Below are positions 31,352 to 43,646 of a DNA stretch of 64,000 nucleotides, one piece after another; position 1 is the first letter of the stretch; each line of letters opens with the position of its first letter. The notes beneath the pieces were generated by a model, which was given only the letters and a program-made list of their open reading frames with translations, was not told where the DNA came from and ran no database searches. A program made the translations under genes and the position numbers. The DNA is from Porphyra umbilicalis. Lineage: Eukaryota > Rhodophyta > Bangiophyceae > Bangiales > Bangiaceae. The stretch covers positions 1 to 64,000 of the forward strand of contig KV918807.1 of NCBI GenBank assembly GCA_002049455.2, written 5' to 3'.

Positions 31352-34300
31352 AGGGGGGGGGCGCCCGTCCCCGCCCCGCCCCGCCACAACCGCGACGGCC
31401 GTGACTGCGAAAAGGGAGAGCCAGCCGGCAGAGACGCGGCTCCCAGCCCGCGGCGACAATGCCCTCAACCGCCAAATGAGTGTGCGCGGCGGCGTGGCCC
31501 GCGTGGGTACTCCGTGCTCCCAGCCCAGCGCCAACAGTCCTCGGTCAGAGAGTGGTGCGTGTGTGTGATGGTCCCCCAAGCGCCCGGGCTCCCAGTGCCA
31601 GACAGGCCGCGCCCGATCAACGGTGCGTAGGATGTGGGCGGCGTGTCGGCCGTCGGGGGCTGCCCGGGATCCGGCCCACCCCGACACGGCCGCCAATCAC
31701 CACGACGGCGACGGCGCGGCGCGGACAATACAGTCAGCGGGCGCCGCGTGAGGCGCAGCCCCCACTCCCACCCACCCTCTGTCCCACCACGTCACCCACA
31801 GTCCACGTCACCAGCACCGGCACACAGCCGTCGGGCGCTGACCCCCCCCCCCCCCCCCCCCCCCTCCCACCTGACCCCCCCGATAGGTGATCGACGGACG
31901 TCACCACCGGCGTGCGCGGCACGGTACGCGCCGGCAGGCGGGCGGGCGGCACCAGCTCGGAGCGCGAGACCCTCGGTCAGGGATTGGCGCGGAGGGGGGG
32001 TCGGGTGGGGTGGGGTGTGGGCGCCGCCACCACCCCCGCCGCGTCGGTCTGCGCGGGACCCGCCCGGGCAGCCGGGCACGTGGGATAGCAAGGGAAAAAG
32101 ACCGCGCCGCCCACCCGCGCGCCCCCCCCCCCCCCCCAAACCAAAAAGAACAGCCGTGCACACCGGCAGTGCCGCCGCGCAACGGCCGCGGCACCACCGG
32201 ACGGCTGCGGGCCGCCACGCGCCGCGGATCTGAGAGTCAGCGCGCGCCGACACACAGGCAGCCCCGCCCGCCCCCGCCGCAGAGGCCCCCGCGGAGAGGT
32301 AACACACACGCCCCCCAACCGGAGGCACACGCTGGCGGGGTGTGTGTCACCACCCCCCCCCCCCGCCACCAAAAAATGCCCTCACCGGCGCGCGTGCCGC
32401 GGCTGCTGCCGTGCCGGTGCGCGACGTGCGCAGCGGTCGCCAAACAGCACAGCCGCGGTGTGCGTCAGCCGCCCGCGCTGCTGCCCCGGCGGCGGGCCCG
32501 CGACGCTACGTGACCGGCGTGCGTGGCGGTCGCGCCGGTGAGTGGGTGGCGGGCGTGGACGTCGCCGTCGCTGCGCGCCTCGCCGAAACCTCGTCTGACC
32601 CGGGTGGGGGGGGGGTTTGCGGCACAGCCGCCGGGACGGGACAGCGTGTGCAAGCTTGCGACGCGGGCCCTCACCCACACACGCAACACACCCTGTCAGA
32701 AGGCCGACCGGACGAGCTGCAGCACCGGCGTGCTGGCACGCAAGCGCGCGCACCCTCCCCGGCGAGGGCCGCGGGAGGGGGGCCCCTTGGAGACGCGTAG
32801 GAAAGCGGGCCCGAGCCACAACCGCCGCCACGGCGTGCGACACAGGCGCTCGCTGGCCGGCCCCAGTCTTCCGGCCAACCGGATTTCGGCGCTGTGATGC
32901 GCGGGGGGTTGCGAACCAGGGCTGGGCTGGCCGCCGCGCAGGCGGCCAGGACTGTCACTGGGCGGCCGGCAGAGCGACGGCCGACCAGAGGATTCGGTGC
33001 CGCTTCGCCATTTCTTCCAGTAGCAAGCCGCTCGGTGCGCGGCCGGTGTGGCCTTGGCTGCCCCCGAAGCCGCCCTGTCTCAGGCTGCGGCGGTGGGGGG
33101 CCCTCTGGACGACGTCGCCTTGCCCCGCCTCCTGACCTCCCCCAGACGGCCACTTCCACGCCTCGTGGCGTCCGCAGTCGCCCACTCGCCGTCTGCCGCG
33201 GCGTCGGCTCTGTTCCAATAATGGCCAGGTGGCAGCGGCAGGGGATCCACGGGCGGCGGAATGGCGGGCCCCGGGGCGCCCGTTTCTGGGTCCGAGGCGG
33301 GGGTCGACCTCGGCGGGCGCGCGTGTGCGCCTGCGTCGGTCTGGCCGATGATCGGGGCGGCACGGCGCGGGCGGAGGTCCTCGGCTGGCCAGATGCCGTG
33401 CACGGCCGGCCGGGTGTGCGGTGGAGGAGGCCTGTCGTGTGGTGAGTGAAAGAAAAAGTCGAGCTGTGCCGCGTGTTGCCGCTCCCCGCGCGAGGCCCGG
33501 GCCCACGCACGGTGCGGCAACTCGGGAGGCGTGGCGGCCACCACGGGGGTGGAGGGAAGCCGAGCAGGGGGTGTCACCGAGCCGCCGGTTCGGTGCGGGC
33601 GGGAGGGGAAGACCAGCAAGGACACGGGAGCACGAGGCGCGGCGGCCAAGTGGGTGGGCTGGCGGGCGGGGCGGGGCGGGCCAGAGGGTGGGCCGTCAGG
33701 CGAGTGGGCAGCAGACTGCCAGGAGCCGGTCCCCCTGTCAACCAGAGATAGAAAAACAGGGGGTGGCACCTCATGGGGAGAAAAAATCTGCGAGCAGATG
33801 GCGATACGGCAGTCCCCATCTCCGCCGGATGGGCACCGACGACGCACAGGGGACGTTGGGGCTCGTGGCGCCCTCCGCACAGCGAATAGAGGTTGGTCCA
33901 GCGGGTTTCCTTCCAGGAAAGGCTCCAAGGGTGGAAGGAACCCCTCGGCTCCACCAGACCGGGTGCTGTACAGCTCGGGCGTCTTTCAATGGGGAACTGT
34001 CTACTTAACGACCGTGGCGTGCACTGCACAGGAGGTGGGTGTCTTGGCGACACTTCTTGGCGGCACGACCGTGTTGCCACGAAAGTGCGCAGGGACCTGT
34101 TGGTGGCACACAGTGCGTTGTATCAATGGCGGAGAGCAGCGTGACTGTGCCGAGCTCAGCAGCAGGTCCCACGGCCCATGGGGCCAGCGCTATGCCCCGT
34201 GCTCCGTCACACAAGAACTTGATGAAATAGCAGGAGACTGGGCGTTCTGAAGCCGACAAAACCCCTGTATGCACTTATGTCACTTCTGCTGACACTCACA

Positions 34301-35258
34301 TCCTGAGATGCAGGAGCGCGTGCGGGTTCAGCAGGCTCCCAGCTCTGGGAGGTCGCAGGTCTTGGCCGTTTAGTTCTACTGTTTTTTCTCCGTACTGCGC
34401 AAGACTGCTATGAGACCATCCGCTTCGTTCCCAAAAGTACACGCGAGAGTCTCCTGCTGCCCATCCCGTAAGAGGAAGCTCGGCTACGCAAGCTCTGCTG
34501 TATTAACGATTCAAAGGGACGTGCAGGACGACCCCTGCTGTCTACGCCGCCAATAATAGACAAGCAGTCGCATGGTGTTGAAAGGAAAAGAGCAGAGCGC
34601 ACCGTCACGATACGGAGGCAACGGAAAAACAGAAACTCCGTGCAGCTGGCCACCACTGATTGTTGCAACCTTCTGGAGCGTGTTCCGTCCTCGTTTGGTA
34701 TGCGTTTCGGGTCACGAGTAACTGTCAGGGAGAGGGATTGGTGGCGCAGGCGCTGGCAGACCACTTGGTAGGTACTCGCTTCTTCCTGTCTACCTCAAAA
34801 TGTTGGCTTCTGAGACTGAAACGTAGCAGAGCTGTCAGATGCAGCTAGATGGCGGCCGCAAACACCCTCATGTTCGCGGTGCCGACGATGTGGCTGCGGC
34901 GTCGACTTGATTCATCGCTGCCTCTGCTCCGTCGTGGCAGTTACCAACGATAGAGTACTCTAGACAGGACACTACACTGGAGCATTCGTAAGAGTATGCA
35001 TAGGCGTATGCATGGGAGTCTGCATGGGAGTCCGCAATAGGGTGCAGGCTGGACTTCAGCTGCCTTTCGTTATGGTCTTCTTGGTGGTGATCTTGGCCGC
35101 CGTGAATGCAGACAGATACAATGCGCTGGTCATGATGGAGGGCGGGAATAGGGAACCCCACTCTGTGCTTTTTCTGGCTATTCAAGCCACTTCTCCTGCG
35201 GCCTGTCACTTCTGCTGTTTGCAGCAGTGACACCATGCAGCCAGTCAGAGTTTGACTC
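31352..35258. other. Long gene-free region
   Basis: No gene, domain or RNA gene was recognised on either strand. It begins with the probable promoter of the SNF5-family gene, with a C-run at 31843-31864, and becomes less GC-rich after about 34000. Confidence 0.35.
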
Positions 35259-35260
35259 TA

Positions 35261-35383
35261 CAGCCGTTCTCTCAAAAACCTCGCACGCCAACTGTTGCAC
35301 CACTCTGACAAATTGGCCTCTGCGACCCCGTGAAGGCCGGTTTGTCAGAGTGGTGCAACAGTTGGCGTGCGAGAGAACGGCTG
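35261..35383. mobile_element. Foldback MITE, TA-flanked, copy 1
   Basis: A 123-bp nearly complete inverted repeat. It opens CAGCCGTTCTCTCAAAAACC and closes with the complement GAGAACGGCTG, flanked by TA at 35259-35260 and 35384-35385. TA duplication and full-length foldback structure suggest a Tc1/mariner-related MITE. A second copy abuts it directly and another lies at 41001. Confidence 0.8.
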
Positions 35384-35385
35384 TA

Positions 35386-35479
35386 CAGCCGTTCTCGCAA
35401 AAACCTTTACGGGGTCGCAGAGGCCGATTTGTCAGAGTGGTGCAACAGTTGGCGTGCGAGGTTTTTGAGAGAACGGCTG
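35386..35479. mobile_element. Foldback MITE, internally deleted copy 2
   Basis: A 94-bp copy with the same CAGCCGTTCTC ends, sharing the TA at 35384-35385 with copy 1 and bounded by TA at 35480-35481. Most of its left arm is missing, so it can fold only partly. Tandem placement suggests insertion into the target TA of a pre-existing copy. Confidence 0.75.
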
Positions 35480-35481
35480 TA

Positions 35482-37506
35482 TGGTTCCGTCACTGTCATC
35501 GCATTCGCAGTCGTGTAAGCAAAATGATCTGACACAGGGACACGACGACCGCACACAGCGGAACGTTGGCAAGAGTCGTCGTACCCCCAGAGTTTTTCCT
35601 TGCACAGCACGTTGTCAAATTGGGTCACGGAGAACTTAAAATATATGCGAACCGTGAGAGGTCGTGAGAGAAATATTTTTCCATGCAGCAAACCTCGTGA
35701 CACCATCCTCGCAAATGTCGCTGTGTCGATCTCTAAAAGGCTCTGTCTGAGAAGGCTTTCTGACACCCCCAGAGACCTTCTTACCCCACCCACCTGGTCA
35801 CCCCTACCCATGTGCGTACTCGTCTACTCCCAATAGCTGCGGGCACCGCCCAACCACGGACACTTGTGCTTGCCTCCTTTCCTGTCCTCTCCCACTCCTT
35901 TCTCCTGCTGGCAGGGGGGGGGGGGCGAGGGGGGCTGCACATACATGCCGAGGGGGTCGGGGAGGATGGGGGCGCAAACGGTGTCGCTAGAGTGGGACGG
36001 CTGCTGGCATTGCCGTGCAGAGCTCTGGCAGGGTCATGGGGCAGGTCCTCCTTGCGCGATCAAACGGCACCCTTCACACCCAGTTCAAGGCAGACTTGGC
36101 GTACACAGTATGCATTCTTGCGGGCACATGGAGACCTCTGCTCGGACGCCTCACCGTCGTAGCTTGTGTCAGCCAGACTTTGTTCAGTACCTGTTGGCAT
36201 GATAGTCTGCTACCAATGGGGACCCAGGATGCGCCCCCGGTCAACCGGGCAGCCAACCAGCGGGCTGGAAAACGTCAAGCCTTGTGCTTGGGGATAGCGG
36301 GGCGATTAATAATAATTCGAAGTGCTGGGCGGCGCCAATGCGCGCCCTCGGCATGTGTGCAGGTGACTGCCATGCTGCCCCCAGCCCCGCTCCTGGCTGC
36401 CGCCCAAGTGCACAAGTGCTGCCAACATCCCCGCTCGCTCTCCTGGCCGACCGCTCGGCCCACCCTCCTGGCGGACCGCCCCGCCCACCCTCTGGTCGAC
36501 CGCCCCACCCACCCTCCTGGCCGGAAGCCCCGGCCACCCTCTGTTCGATCGCCCCGCCCACCCTCCTGCCGACCGCCCTCGTTCCTGTCGTATTCTTATC
36601 TGCATCCCCTCCATCCCACGCATTCTCTCCAGCTCGCACGGGGGCGGGGGGGAGTCACTCTACGACGGGCCGGACGACGTTTGCAGTCGCTGGACTAGTG
36701 GTGGTGGCGATTGGGTGGGGATCCACACTGGCGCAGTGTGGATAGTGTGACGCGCGCGGTGGGTGGGTGGTGGATGGGTTGGATGAACTGACCACGTACT
36801 TCTTTTTCGTGTTCGCTCGCCCGTCCCCCATGTATCCTTACCATGCATATGTGCGATGGCTTCCTCTTTCTTGGCTTCTGTTTCTTTGCAAACCAATGGG
36901 TGTTGCTGACATCGAAGTCGAGTAACTTGTGTCATACGCACATGCATGCGTGGTGTCCGCGAGTCGCTGACATGGTGAGCTTGCTGTTGTCCGGTGGCCT
37001 GTAGCTCTGTCAGAGTTTGCGGCTGTGTGCAGTTAGCTACATGTCTGCGTGACTCTGTAGCACACCGTGGCTTTCTTATCGATTTCGTGTCTGCTCTGCC
37101 ACCCGTGCCCGCGCCGAGCAACAATAAAGCGACCGTGTCTTTCAATGCATCTTTGGCATGTATCCTCAATGCTGGCCGGTGTCACATCCTTTCCTCCGTC
37201 AGGGTCTTGCTCCACTTCTTCCCCGAGACCTCCGAGGGATCATTGCGGCGAGTCTCGCAACATATGTCTCGAAGGATGTGAACTTCTCCTTAAAGATTGG
37301 GCAAAGAGGAGTTATGTACTCATTTTCGATCTCTCTCTGAACGCAAAGGGGTCGAGCAGCAATACGGTTCGGCCTTGTTGCAGATACCTTGGAACCTGAC
37401 ACGAGATTTCATCAACGCGCTGTGTGTACGCAGAAACGAGCAAACCAAAAGTGGAGAGGAAGAAGACCCATAGAAACGAGAAAAGGGACAGGAAAAAGAA
37501 TGAGGA
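35482..37506. other. Gene-free stretch 3' of the bZIP gene
   Basis: No coding sequence recognised. A degenerate tandem repeat occupies about 36455-36590 and is listed separately. The last 400 bases are AT-richer and probably include the bZIP 3' untranslated region. Confidence 0.35.
36455..36590. repeat. Degenerate tandem repeat of CCACCCTCCTGG...GACCGCCC
   Basis: Five or so imperfect units of about 24-31 bp, each containing CCACCCTC(C)TGG or CTG followed by a GACCGCCC or GATCGCCCC block. No coding sense is apparent. Confidence 0.6.
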
Positions 37507-38924
37507 CTAGGCCCCCCCGCCCGTCGGCGGCAAGCGCCCGCCCGGCATCAGCGACTCCATCAATGCCAACAACGTTGCGTTCTCCCCCGACAGATCCAGT
37601 AGGCGCGCCTCCATCGCCGCCACCTTTTCCTTAATCTTGGCGCGGCTGCGGCGCGCCGACTCGCGGTTCTTCTCCGCGCGCAGCGCTTTGAGCTGCTCCT
37701 CTGTCAGCTCCTCCGTTGCCGATCCGCCCGGCGCGGCGGCGGTGGCGGTGGCGGCGGCGGCGGCGCCTGCAGTGGTCCCGACTTTGCGGCCGGCGGCGGC
37801 AGAGACGGCCGACGGGTGGGTAGGCGCCGCCGCCGCCTTGCCGCCGGGCCCGCGCGAGCCGCCGGCGGGGGCGTGGGAGCGCGCCGACGCGGCACGCTTA
37901 CCCCCCCGACCGGCCGCCACGCCCGACGGCGCCTTGGCGGGAACCGCCGACGCCGCGGCGGCAACGGCGGCGGCAGCGGCGGCGGCAGCGGCGGCAGCGG
38001 CGGCTGCGGCGGCCGACGCCGCGCCGCCCGCCTTTTTGGCGCCGACGCGCGCGCGGCGCGGGCGCGGGGCAGGCACGGCCCGCTTGGCCCGCTTGAGCGG
38101 CCGCCCCTCGTCCGCGTCGCCCGCGCCGCCGCGTGCGCCCGGCGGCGGGGTGTCCTCCTCCGACTCGACGTGCGTGACGGGCACCGGCGGGCCGCCGGCG
38201 GGCGTCGTCCACGGGAAGGCCGACGGCGGCGGGAAGGGGGGAGGTGGGGGGGGGGGGGCGGCGGCGCCACTGGCGGCGCCCCCACCGCCAACCTCGACCG
38301 CGGGGAGGCCAACCACAGGTCGCTCTCGAGCGAGTCGAGCGACGCGGCCGACGCGGCGACGCGGCGGGCGGGCGGCGGCGGTGCCGCCGCTGAGGCCCTC
38401 CACGTCGGTGGTGGCGGCGGCGGAAGTGGCAGTGGCGGCGGCGGCGGCGGAGGCGGCGGCGCGGCGACAGCCGACGGCGCCACTGGCGGCTCGGAAAAGA
38501 TGAGCTGCTCGAGCTCCCGCACCTTGGACTCAATGGCGTCGGGCAGCTCGGTCGGCAACAGCAGCGTCAGTGGCGGCGACGTCTGCCCGGCAGATGCCGC
38601 GGCGGCGGCGGCAGCTGCGGCGGCGGCGGCGGGCGTTGCCACCCCCGACGGCGGCACCGTCACCGGCGGCAGCAGGGGCGGCGGGGCCACCCCCACCATG
38701 GGCGTCTGGTCCATCCCGAGGAGCGCCGCAAAGCTCGTCATGTCGTCGCCAGTGGGCACAGCGTTCGCGGCGGCACACCGCCGCGGCGCCTCGTCAAACA
38801 GCGTCACGTCGCTGCCCGCATCGGGCGACGCGGCGACGGCGCCATAGACATAGGCCTTGGCAGCGGGCGCGGCGGGCGCGGCGGGCGCGGCGGGCGCCGC
38901 CACCCGCGGGAGCGGCGGCGCGGC

Positions 38925-38972
<48 letters not shown>

Positions 38973-39410
38973 ATGGTCGCCCCCCGACGTCGGGGGCAGG
39001 GCGAGAAACGGCAAGTCGGCGGGCGGCCCGAGCCCCCCCGGGTCCCCGCCCGCGGCGGCCCCGTCGGCCCAGGCGAGCCCCATCCCCGCGCAGCTGAGCA
39101 GGCTGTGCTCGTCGGCGGGCACGTCCCACGGGGAGCACGCCAGCGCCGCGCCGGCGGCGGAGAGGAAAAGCGGCGACGCGACGCCGCCGGTCGGCGGCTC
39201 GACGGGCGCGGCGGCCGAAGGTTTGGCCGACCGCCGCGCGTCGCCGTCGCGACCTCCGCCGCCATCGTCACCGCCGTCGCCGCCACCACCGAGCGGCGGA
39301 CCGTCGAGCCGCCACCAGTCGTCAGACGTGACCGTTGTGGGGCTGATCGCCGCCAAGTCGCAGGGGGGTAGCAGCGCCCCGGCATCTCGTTGCCGTACCA
39401 GTCTGTTCAT
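37507..39410 (-). CDS. bZIP transcription factor with long disordered N-terminus
   Basis: ATG at 39410 (M-N-R-L-V-R-Q-R), stop at 37507, about 634 aa. The C-terminal 70 residues are a canonical bZIP: LKALRAEKNRESARRSRAKI with the N-x7-R basic region, then a zipper KVAAMEARLLDLSGENATLL with Leu/Met/Ala heptads continuing to LMESLMPGG. The N-terminal 400 residues are disordered, acidic to aromatic (TVTSDDWWRLDGPPLGG, SDVTLFDEAPRR, FAALLGMDQTP), with Ala and Pro runs and a nuclear signal (PLKRAKRAVPAPRPRRARVG). It should bind DNA as a dimer; targets are unknown. The frame changes once, at the G-run at 38248-38258, where the disordered linker continues sensibly in the new frame. The short zipper has only three to four heptads. 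Confidence 0.85.
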
Positions 39411-40180
39411 GGCTGCCCGGCGTGGGGGGGAAGGGGGAAGCGAAGGGGGAAAAAAGGCGAGAGAGATGGGGGGGGGGGGGCAGGAAGAACAACCTAGACG
39501 GTAGCGGGGATCGTTGAAGGTGTATCGGCGTTGCTCTTGGAAACGAGGCGGGTCGGGTCCCGTTCACGCGGCGCACGCGAGAGGGTGCATCCCACGCAAT
39601 GGGCCCTCAACGTCGCTAGGCAGGGAACCGCGTCGACCGTCACCTCTTGTATCAACGCCGCCCTCTGAGCGGCCACCCCACCCCATCGGTCGTTCCGCGC
39701 AGGCAATGAGCCGTGGTCGCCAACGTGCGCTGCGATCAAACGCCGGGCAGGCCGACCCCCGCTCCCAGCGCGCGGCATCGTGCGATATCAGTGTGCATTG
39801 TAATCAAAGCGTGCGGCACGCGCGGGGGGGAGGGAGGGGCGCGCCCCGGCGTCAACGCCATCCCCACCGCTGCCATGCTGGCGGCGGCTGCGCCGGACCG
39901 TTGGCCGGTGCCGCCACATGCTACGGGCGCGGCCACTCCCCCCGTCGCCTCAGTCCATTCCGCCTCCTCCACCGCAGGGGCCACCCCCCCCCCGCGCCAC
40001 CGGCCGCCTCCCCCAAGGGCCCCTCCCCCGGGCAAAGGCCGCCCACCGCAGGCGGTGCTGGATTGGAAACAGGTGACCGTCGGCCGGGGCGCTGCGCCTG
40101 CCCTCCCCACGTCGCGCCGCGCCGCACCGCGACGCGCCGGGCAGCGCCAAGCCACGGCCGCGGCCGAGCAGAGGCGGCGC

Positions 40181-40218
<38 letters not shown>

Positions 40219-40549
40219 CAGCAGACCCCACGAGGCGCTGCGCCAGCCACCCGGGGGCGGGATCGGCAGACAGCGGCGGCGGTGGGCGGGGGGGGGGGTG
40301 GCGTGCGTCTGCGAGGGATGCATGCAAGTCTGGTCACCGGGAGATGGCCAGCGTCAGCCGCAGCGTCAGCTGCACCAGCTGCGGCTCCAGAGCGTCGGTG
40401 TCAAGCCATAGTCTGCGGCGCTTCGCGTGGACGTCAAATTTCGTGTGCGCTCAGTCTAAATCGACCGTCGAATTGGATGGTGCACGGCGCTGCCAATGTG
40501 CCATTGGCCCAGGAACGCCAACAAGGAGGCTTGGCGCCTGGACCGGGCT

Positions 40550-41330
40550 GCGCAGTGGTGCTTATCGTGTGTTCACGCGCAAACGCGCTTTTCTTGTAAA
40601 AAGCTCCGAAACCCCCTCCGTAAGGCCCTCCGCAAGGGCATCGATTTGTGGAAGAACTGTGGAAGAACTGCGAGACAGGCCGCAAGAGTTGGTGGCCTAC
40701 ATTTTACAGGGTGACCCACAAGCTGGTACAGAGAAAATCTCCAGCTGTCAAGAGCGACACGGAGCCAATCGCCATGACGGCTAAGGGTCTCCATGATCCA
40801 ATCGTCAATCAATATCGACCGCATCACCGCATGTGTGGCTGTTGTTAGCCAGCTACACAGGCTGCTGACTGCTGGGAGATTGTCAATGCCTATGGCGTAA
40901 GCGACATCGTCGTTCTACAGCTAGGCCTCCTCCGTAAGATGCTGACGTCGCAACTATTTGCGACGTGCAGGGAAGCGGCGACCGGGTTGAGGGAAGGCTA
41001 CAGCCGTTCTCGCAAAAACCTCGCACGCCAACTGTCGCACCACTCTTACAAATCGGCCTTCACGGGATCGCAGAGGCCGATTTGTGAGAGTGGTGCAACA
41101 GTCGGCGTCCGAGGTTTTTCAGAGAACGGCTGTATGGCCGTGCTCAGTGCCTCGAGACGGTTCGGATGGTATAAAGTTGACAAACCGGACAACGCGCTCT
41201 TCCGCTGCGCAAATTGTTGTGGGCGAAATCGCCGTTTACGGCTACATGCAGGCCGGTCCGCAAGATTGTTACGGAGATTTTGACAAGAATTGCTCGTTTG
41301 CGCGTGAACACACGATAAGCACCACTGCGC
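40550..41330. mobile_element. Inverted-repeat element with about 60-bp TIRs and a nested MITE
   Basis: The left end GCGCAGTGGTGCTTATCGTG and about 40 further bases (to about 40612) recur in inverted orientation at about 41267-41330 with few mismatches (shared: TGTTCACGCGCAAACG, TTCTTGT, CTCCG). Ends near CAGTGGTG resemble some hAT termini, but I found no target duplication, so the superfamily is open. There is no transposase between the ends. A TA-flanked MITE at 41001-41132 is inserted inside, so this element is older than that insertion. Confidence 0.6.
41001..41132. mobile_element. Foldback MITE, TA-flanked, copy 3
   Basis: A 132-bp foldback element with the same CAGCCGTTCTC ends as the copies at 35261 and 35386, flanked by TA at 40999-41000 and 41133-41134. 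It differs from copy 1 at scattered positions, so the copies are not recent duplicates of each other. Confidence 0.8.
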
Positions 41331-41742
41331 TGGCGTGGAGGCGAGCTCTTTCGATCATCTTGCGAGTTGATCCTGCGCAAATAACCGAAAGCCAAACGGA
41401 ACTTGTCTGGAATGAGTTAGATGCAGCCGGAAGGCCGGAGTGCAGATCACGGGCCGCCACAATCACACGTGGCACCACCCCAGAGGCCTGCAGGACATTC
41501 GTCATCGTCGTGTCGGTGCCATGCATCGGCTGCGCATCCGCCTCATCGACGTCTGTCGATCCCGCCTGCACCCCCCCCCCCTACAGTGGACGCCGCATTG
41601 GTCGTCTTGTCGACGCCAACCCCACCCCGCGTGTGGACCGGCGCACCGTTGCGCGACCGGCTGGCGGTCTGCGTGTCACCTCTCCGGGCACGGACAGGCC
41701 GGTCGGGCGCGTGCTGCCCCCCCCCCCCCCCCCCCTCTCACC

Positions 41743-43646
41743 ATGGTCGCCTTTGTCGCCCCGCTGGGCGGCACCCCGTCGACGCTGCGGGCGTCGCGGT
41801 CGACGGCGTCCTGTGCAGGCCGTGGCCTTCGTGGCACCGTGTTTGCGGGGGCCCGCCTGACGGGGACGGCCGGCGCGGTCGGCGCGCCTGCGCGGCCGAC
41901 GCTGTCGGCCACGGCGGCGGCCCCGACGGCCGAGGTGTCGGAAGTCAAGGCGGCGGTGGAGGTGACCCCGATTTCCAAGGTACGTGTGTCGCTCTGCAGT
42001 GGCGTCTGCTTTGGCCATTGGGGTGTCTGGTGTTTATTGGCAGCGCGGGCGTGGGGTGGTTGCGACGGTCGGACGGTTGTGGGCCCTGGCACAGTGGGGC
42101 AGTGGGTTTGGTGGGTGATTGATGGGCCGTCTCCCGTATACGGTTATAGCTTTCGCTAGTGCTTGTTCTGACGTTATGGGTCTGTCTATCACTGCCCCTC
42201 GAGTGGCCTCGTCCTCCTTCTTCCTCCCTCTCGTCCCCGGCGTGGCCACAGATTCTCATTGCCAACCGCGGTGAGATTGCCGTGCGCGTCATCCGCACCT
42301 GCCGGGAGCTTGGCATTGCGACGGTGGCCGTCTACTCCACCGCCGATAAGGAGTCCCTCCACGTGCAGATGGCCGATGAGGCCGTCTGCATCGGCCCCCC
42401 CGAGTCGGCCAAGTCCTACCTGTGCATGCCCAACATCCTCGCTGCGTGTGTCTCGACGGGCGCCGAAGCGATCCACCCCGGCTATGGCTTCCTGTCGGAG
42501 AATGCCGAGTTTGCCGACATTTGTGCGTCGATGGGCATCAACTTTATCGGCCCCTCCTCGTCGGCCATGACCCAAATGGGCGACAAGGCAACGGCCAAGG
42601 AGACGATGCTCGCCGCCGACGTGCCGTGCGTACCGGGCTCCCGCGGCCTCGTCCACACCCTGGACAACTGCAAGGAGGTGGCCGCTGCGACGGGCTACCC
42701 CGTCATGCTCAAGGCCACGGCCGGCGGCGGCGGCCGCGGCATCAAGATTGTGCGGGAGGAGGAGGGCCTGGACATGGCCTTCAAGACGTGCTCGACCGAG
42801 GCGGCGGCTGCGTTTGGCAACGGCGGGCTGTACATGGAGAAGTTTGTGGAGGGGCCCCGCCACGTGGAGATCCAAATCATGGCGGATAAGCACGGGAACG
42901 TGGTTGCCCTCGGCGAGCGCGACTGCTCCATCCAGCGCCGCAACCAGAAGCTGGTGGAAGAGGCGCCTTCCCCCGCCCTGACCGAGGACCTCCGCCGGCG
43001 CATGTGTGAGGCGGCGGTCGACGCGGCCGCGGCGATTGACTATGTCGGCGCCGGCACCGTCGAGTTCCTCCTCGAGACGACCAGCGGCGAGTTTTACTTT
43101 ATGGAGTGCAACACGCGGCTGCAAGTGGAACACACCGTCACCGAGTGTGTGACCGGCTATGACCTCGTTGCGGAGCAGATCCACGTTGCTGAAGGACGCC
43201 CACTCTCCTTCTCCCAGGCGGACGTCAAGCTGGTCGGCCACGCCATCCAGGCGCGCATCAACTGCGAGGACCCGCTGCACGGCTTCCGCCCAAACCCGGG
43301 CCTGGTGTCGGGTTTCCTCGCGCCGGGCGGCCTCGGCGTGCGGTGGGACGGCCACTTGGCGCCGTTTGAGGACGGCTACCGCATTCCGCCCAACTATGAC
43401 TCGCTGCTCGGGAAGCTCATTGTGTGGGCGCCGACGCGGGAGCAGGCCGTTGCCAAGCTCCGCCGCGCCCTCGCCGAGACCATTGTGGTGGGGGTGCCGA
43501 CGACGATCAACTTCCACCTGGTGGTGATGGACAACCCGACGTTCAACAGCGGCCAGTTCACGACCGACTTTATCGAGACGCAGGACATCATTACGACGTT
43601 GAAGGAGCGCACGGCGGCGGCCAAGCTGAACGCGTCTTCGTCTTGA
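41743..43646 (+). CDS. accC: Plastid biotin carboxylase, acetyl-CoA carboxylase subunit
   Basis: Exon 1 is 41743-41979 and exon 2 is 42252-43646 (phase 0, donor gtacgt, acceptor gccacag); 543 aa. Exon 1 encodes a transit peptide (MVAFVAPLGGTPSTLRASRS...) and exon 2 the complete enzyme. Landmarks are ILIANRGEIAVRVIRTCREL at the N-terminus, the ATP-grasp Gly loop KATAGGGGRGIKIV, RDCSIQRRNQKLVEEAPSP, the metal/catalytic FMECNTRLQVEHTVTE, and the C-terminal substrate-domain RINCEDP. It carboxylates biotin on the carrier subunit with ATP and bicarbonate, the first half-reaction of fatty-acid synthesis. In red algae accA, accB and accD are typically plastid-encoded, so this nuclear subunit must be imported to complete the complex. 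Placing the intron exactly between transit peptide and enzyme suggests exon joining after gene transfer. Confidence 0.95.

Larger units (their letters stand above)
39411..41742. other. Intergenic with inverted-repeat element and MITE
   Basis: Carries the bZIP promoter on the left and the accC promoter on the right. Apart from the mobile elements at 40550-41330 and 41001-41132, nothing is recognised. A C-run (41717-41735) directly precedes the accC start. Confidence 0.35.

Noticed and set aside
33080-33928. Open frame of about 280 codons in the long intergenic region
   Set aside because: Competing open frames exist on both strands over the same bases, composition is Pro/Arg low complexity and no motif was recognised.
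35261-35479. Repeated 30-40-mers as a CRISPR-like array
   Set aside because: The repeats are inverted arms of two TA-flanked foldback elements, and the genome is eukaryotic.
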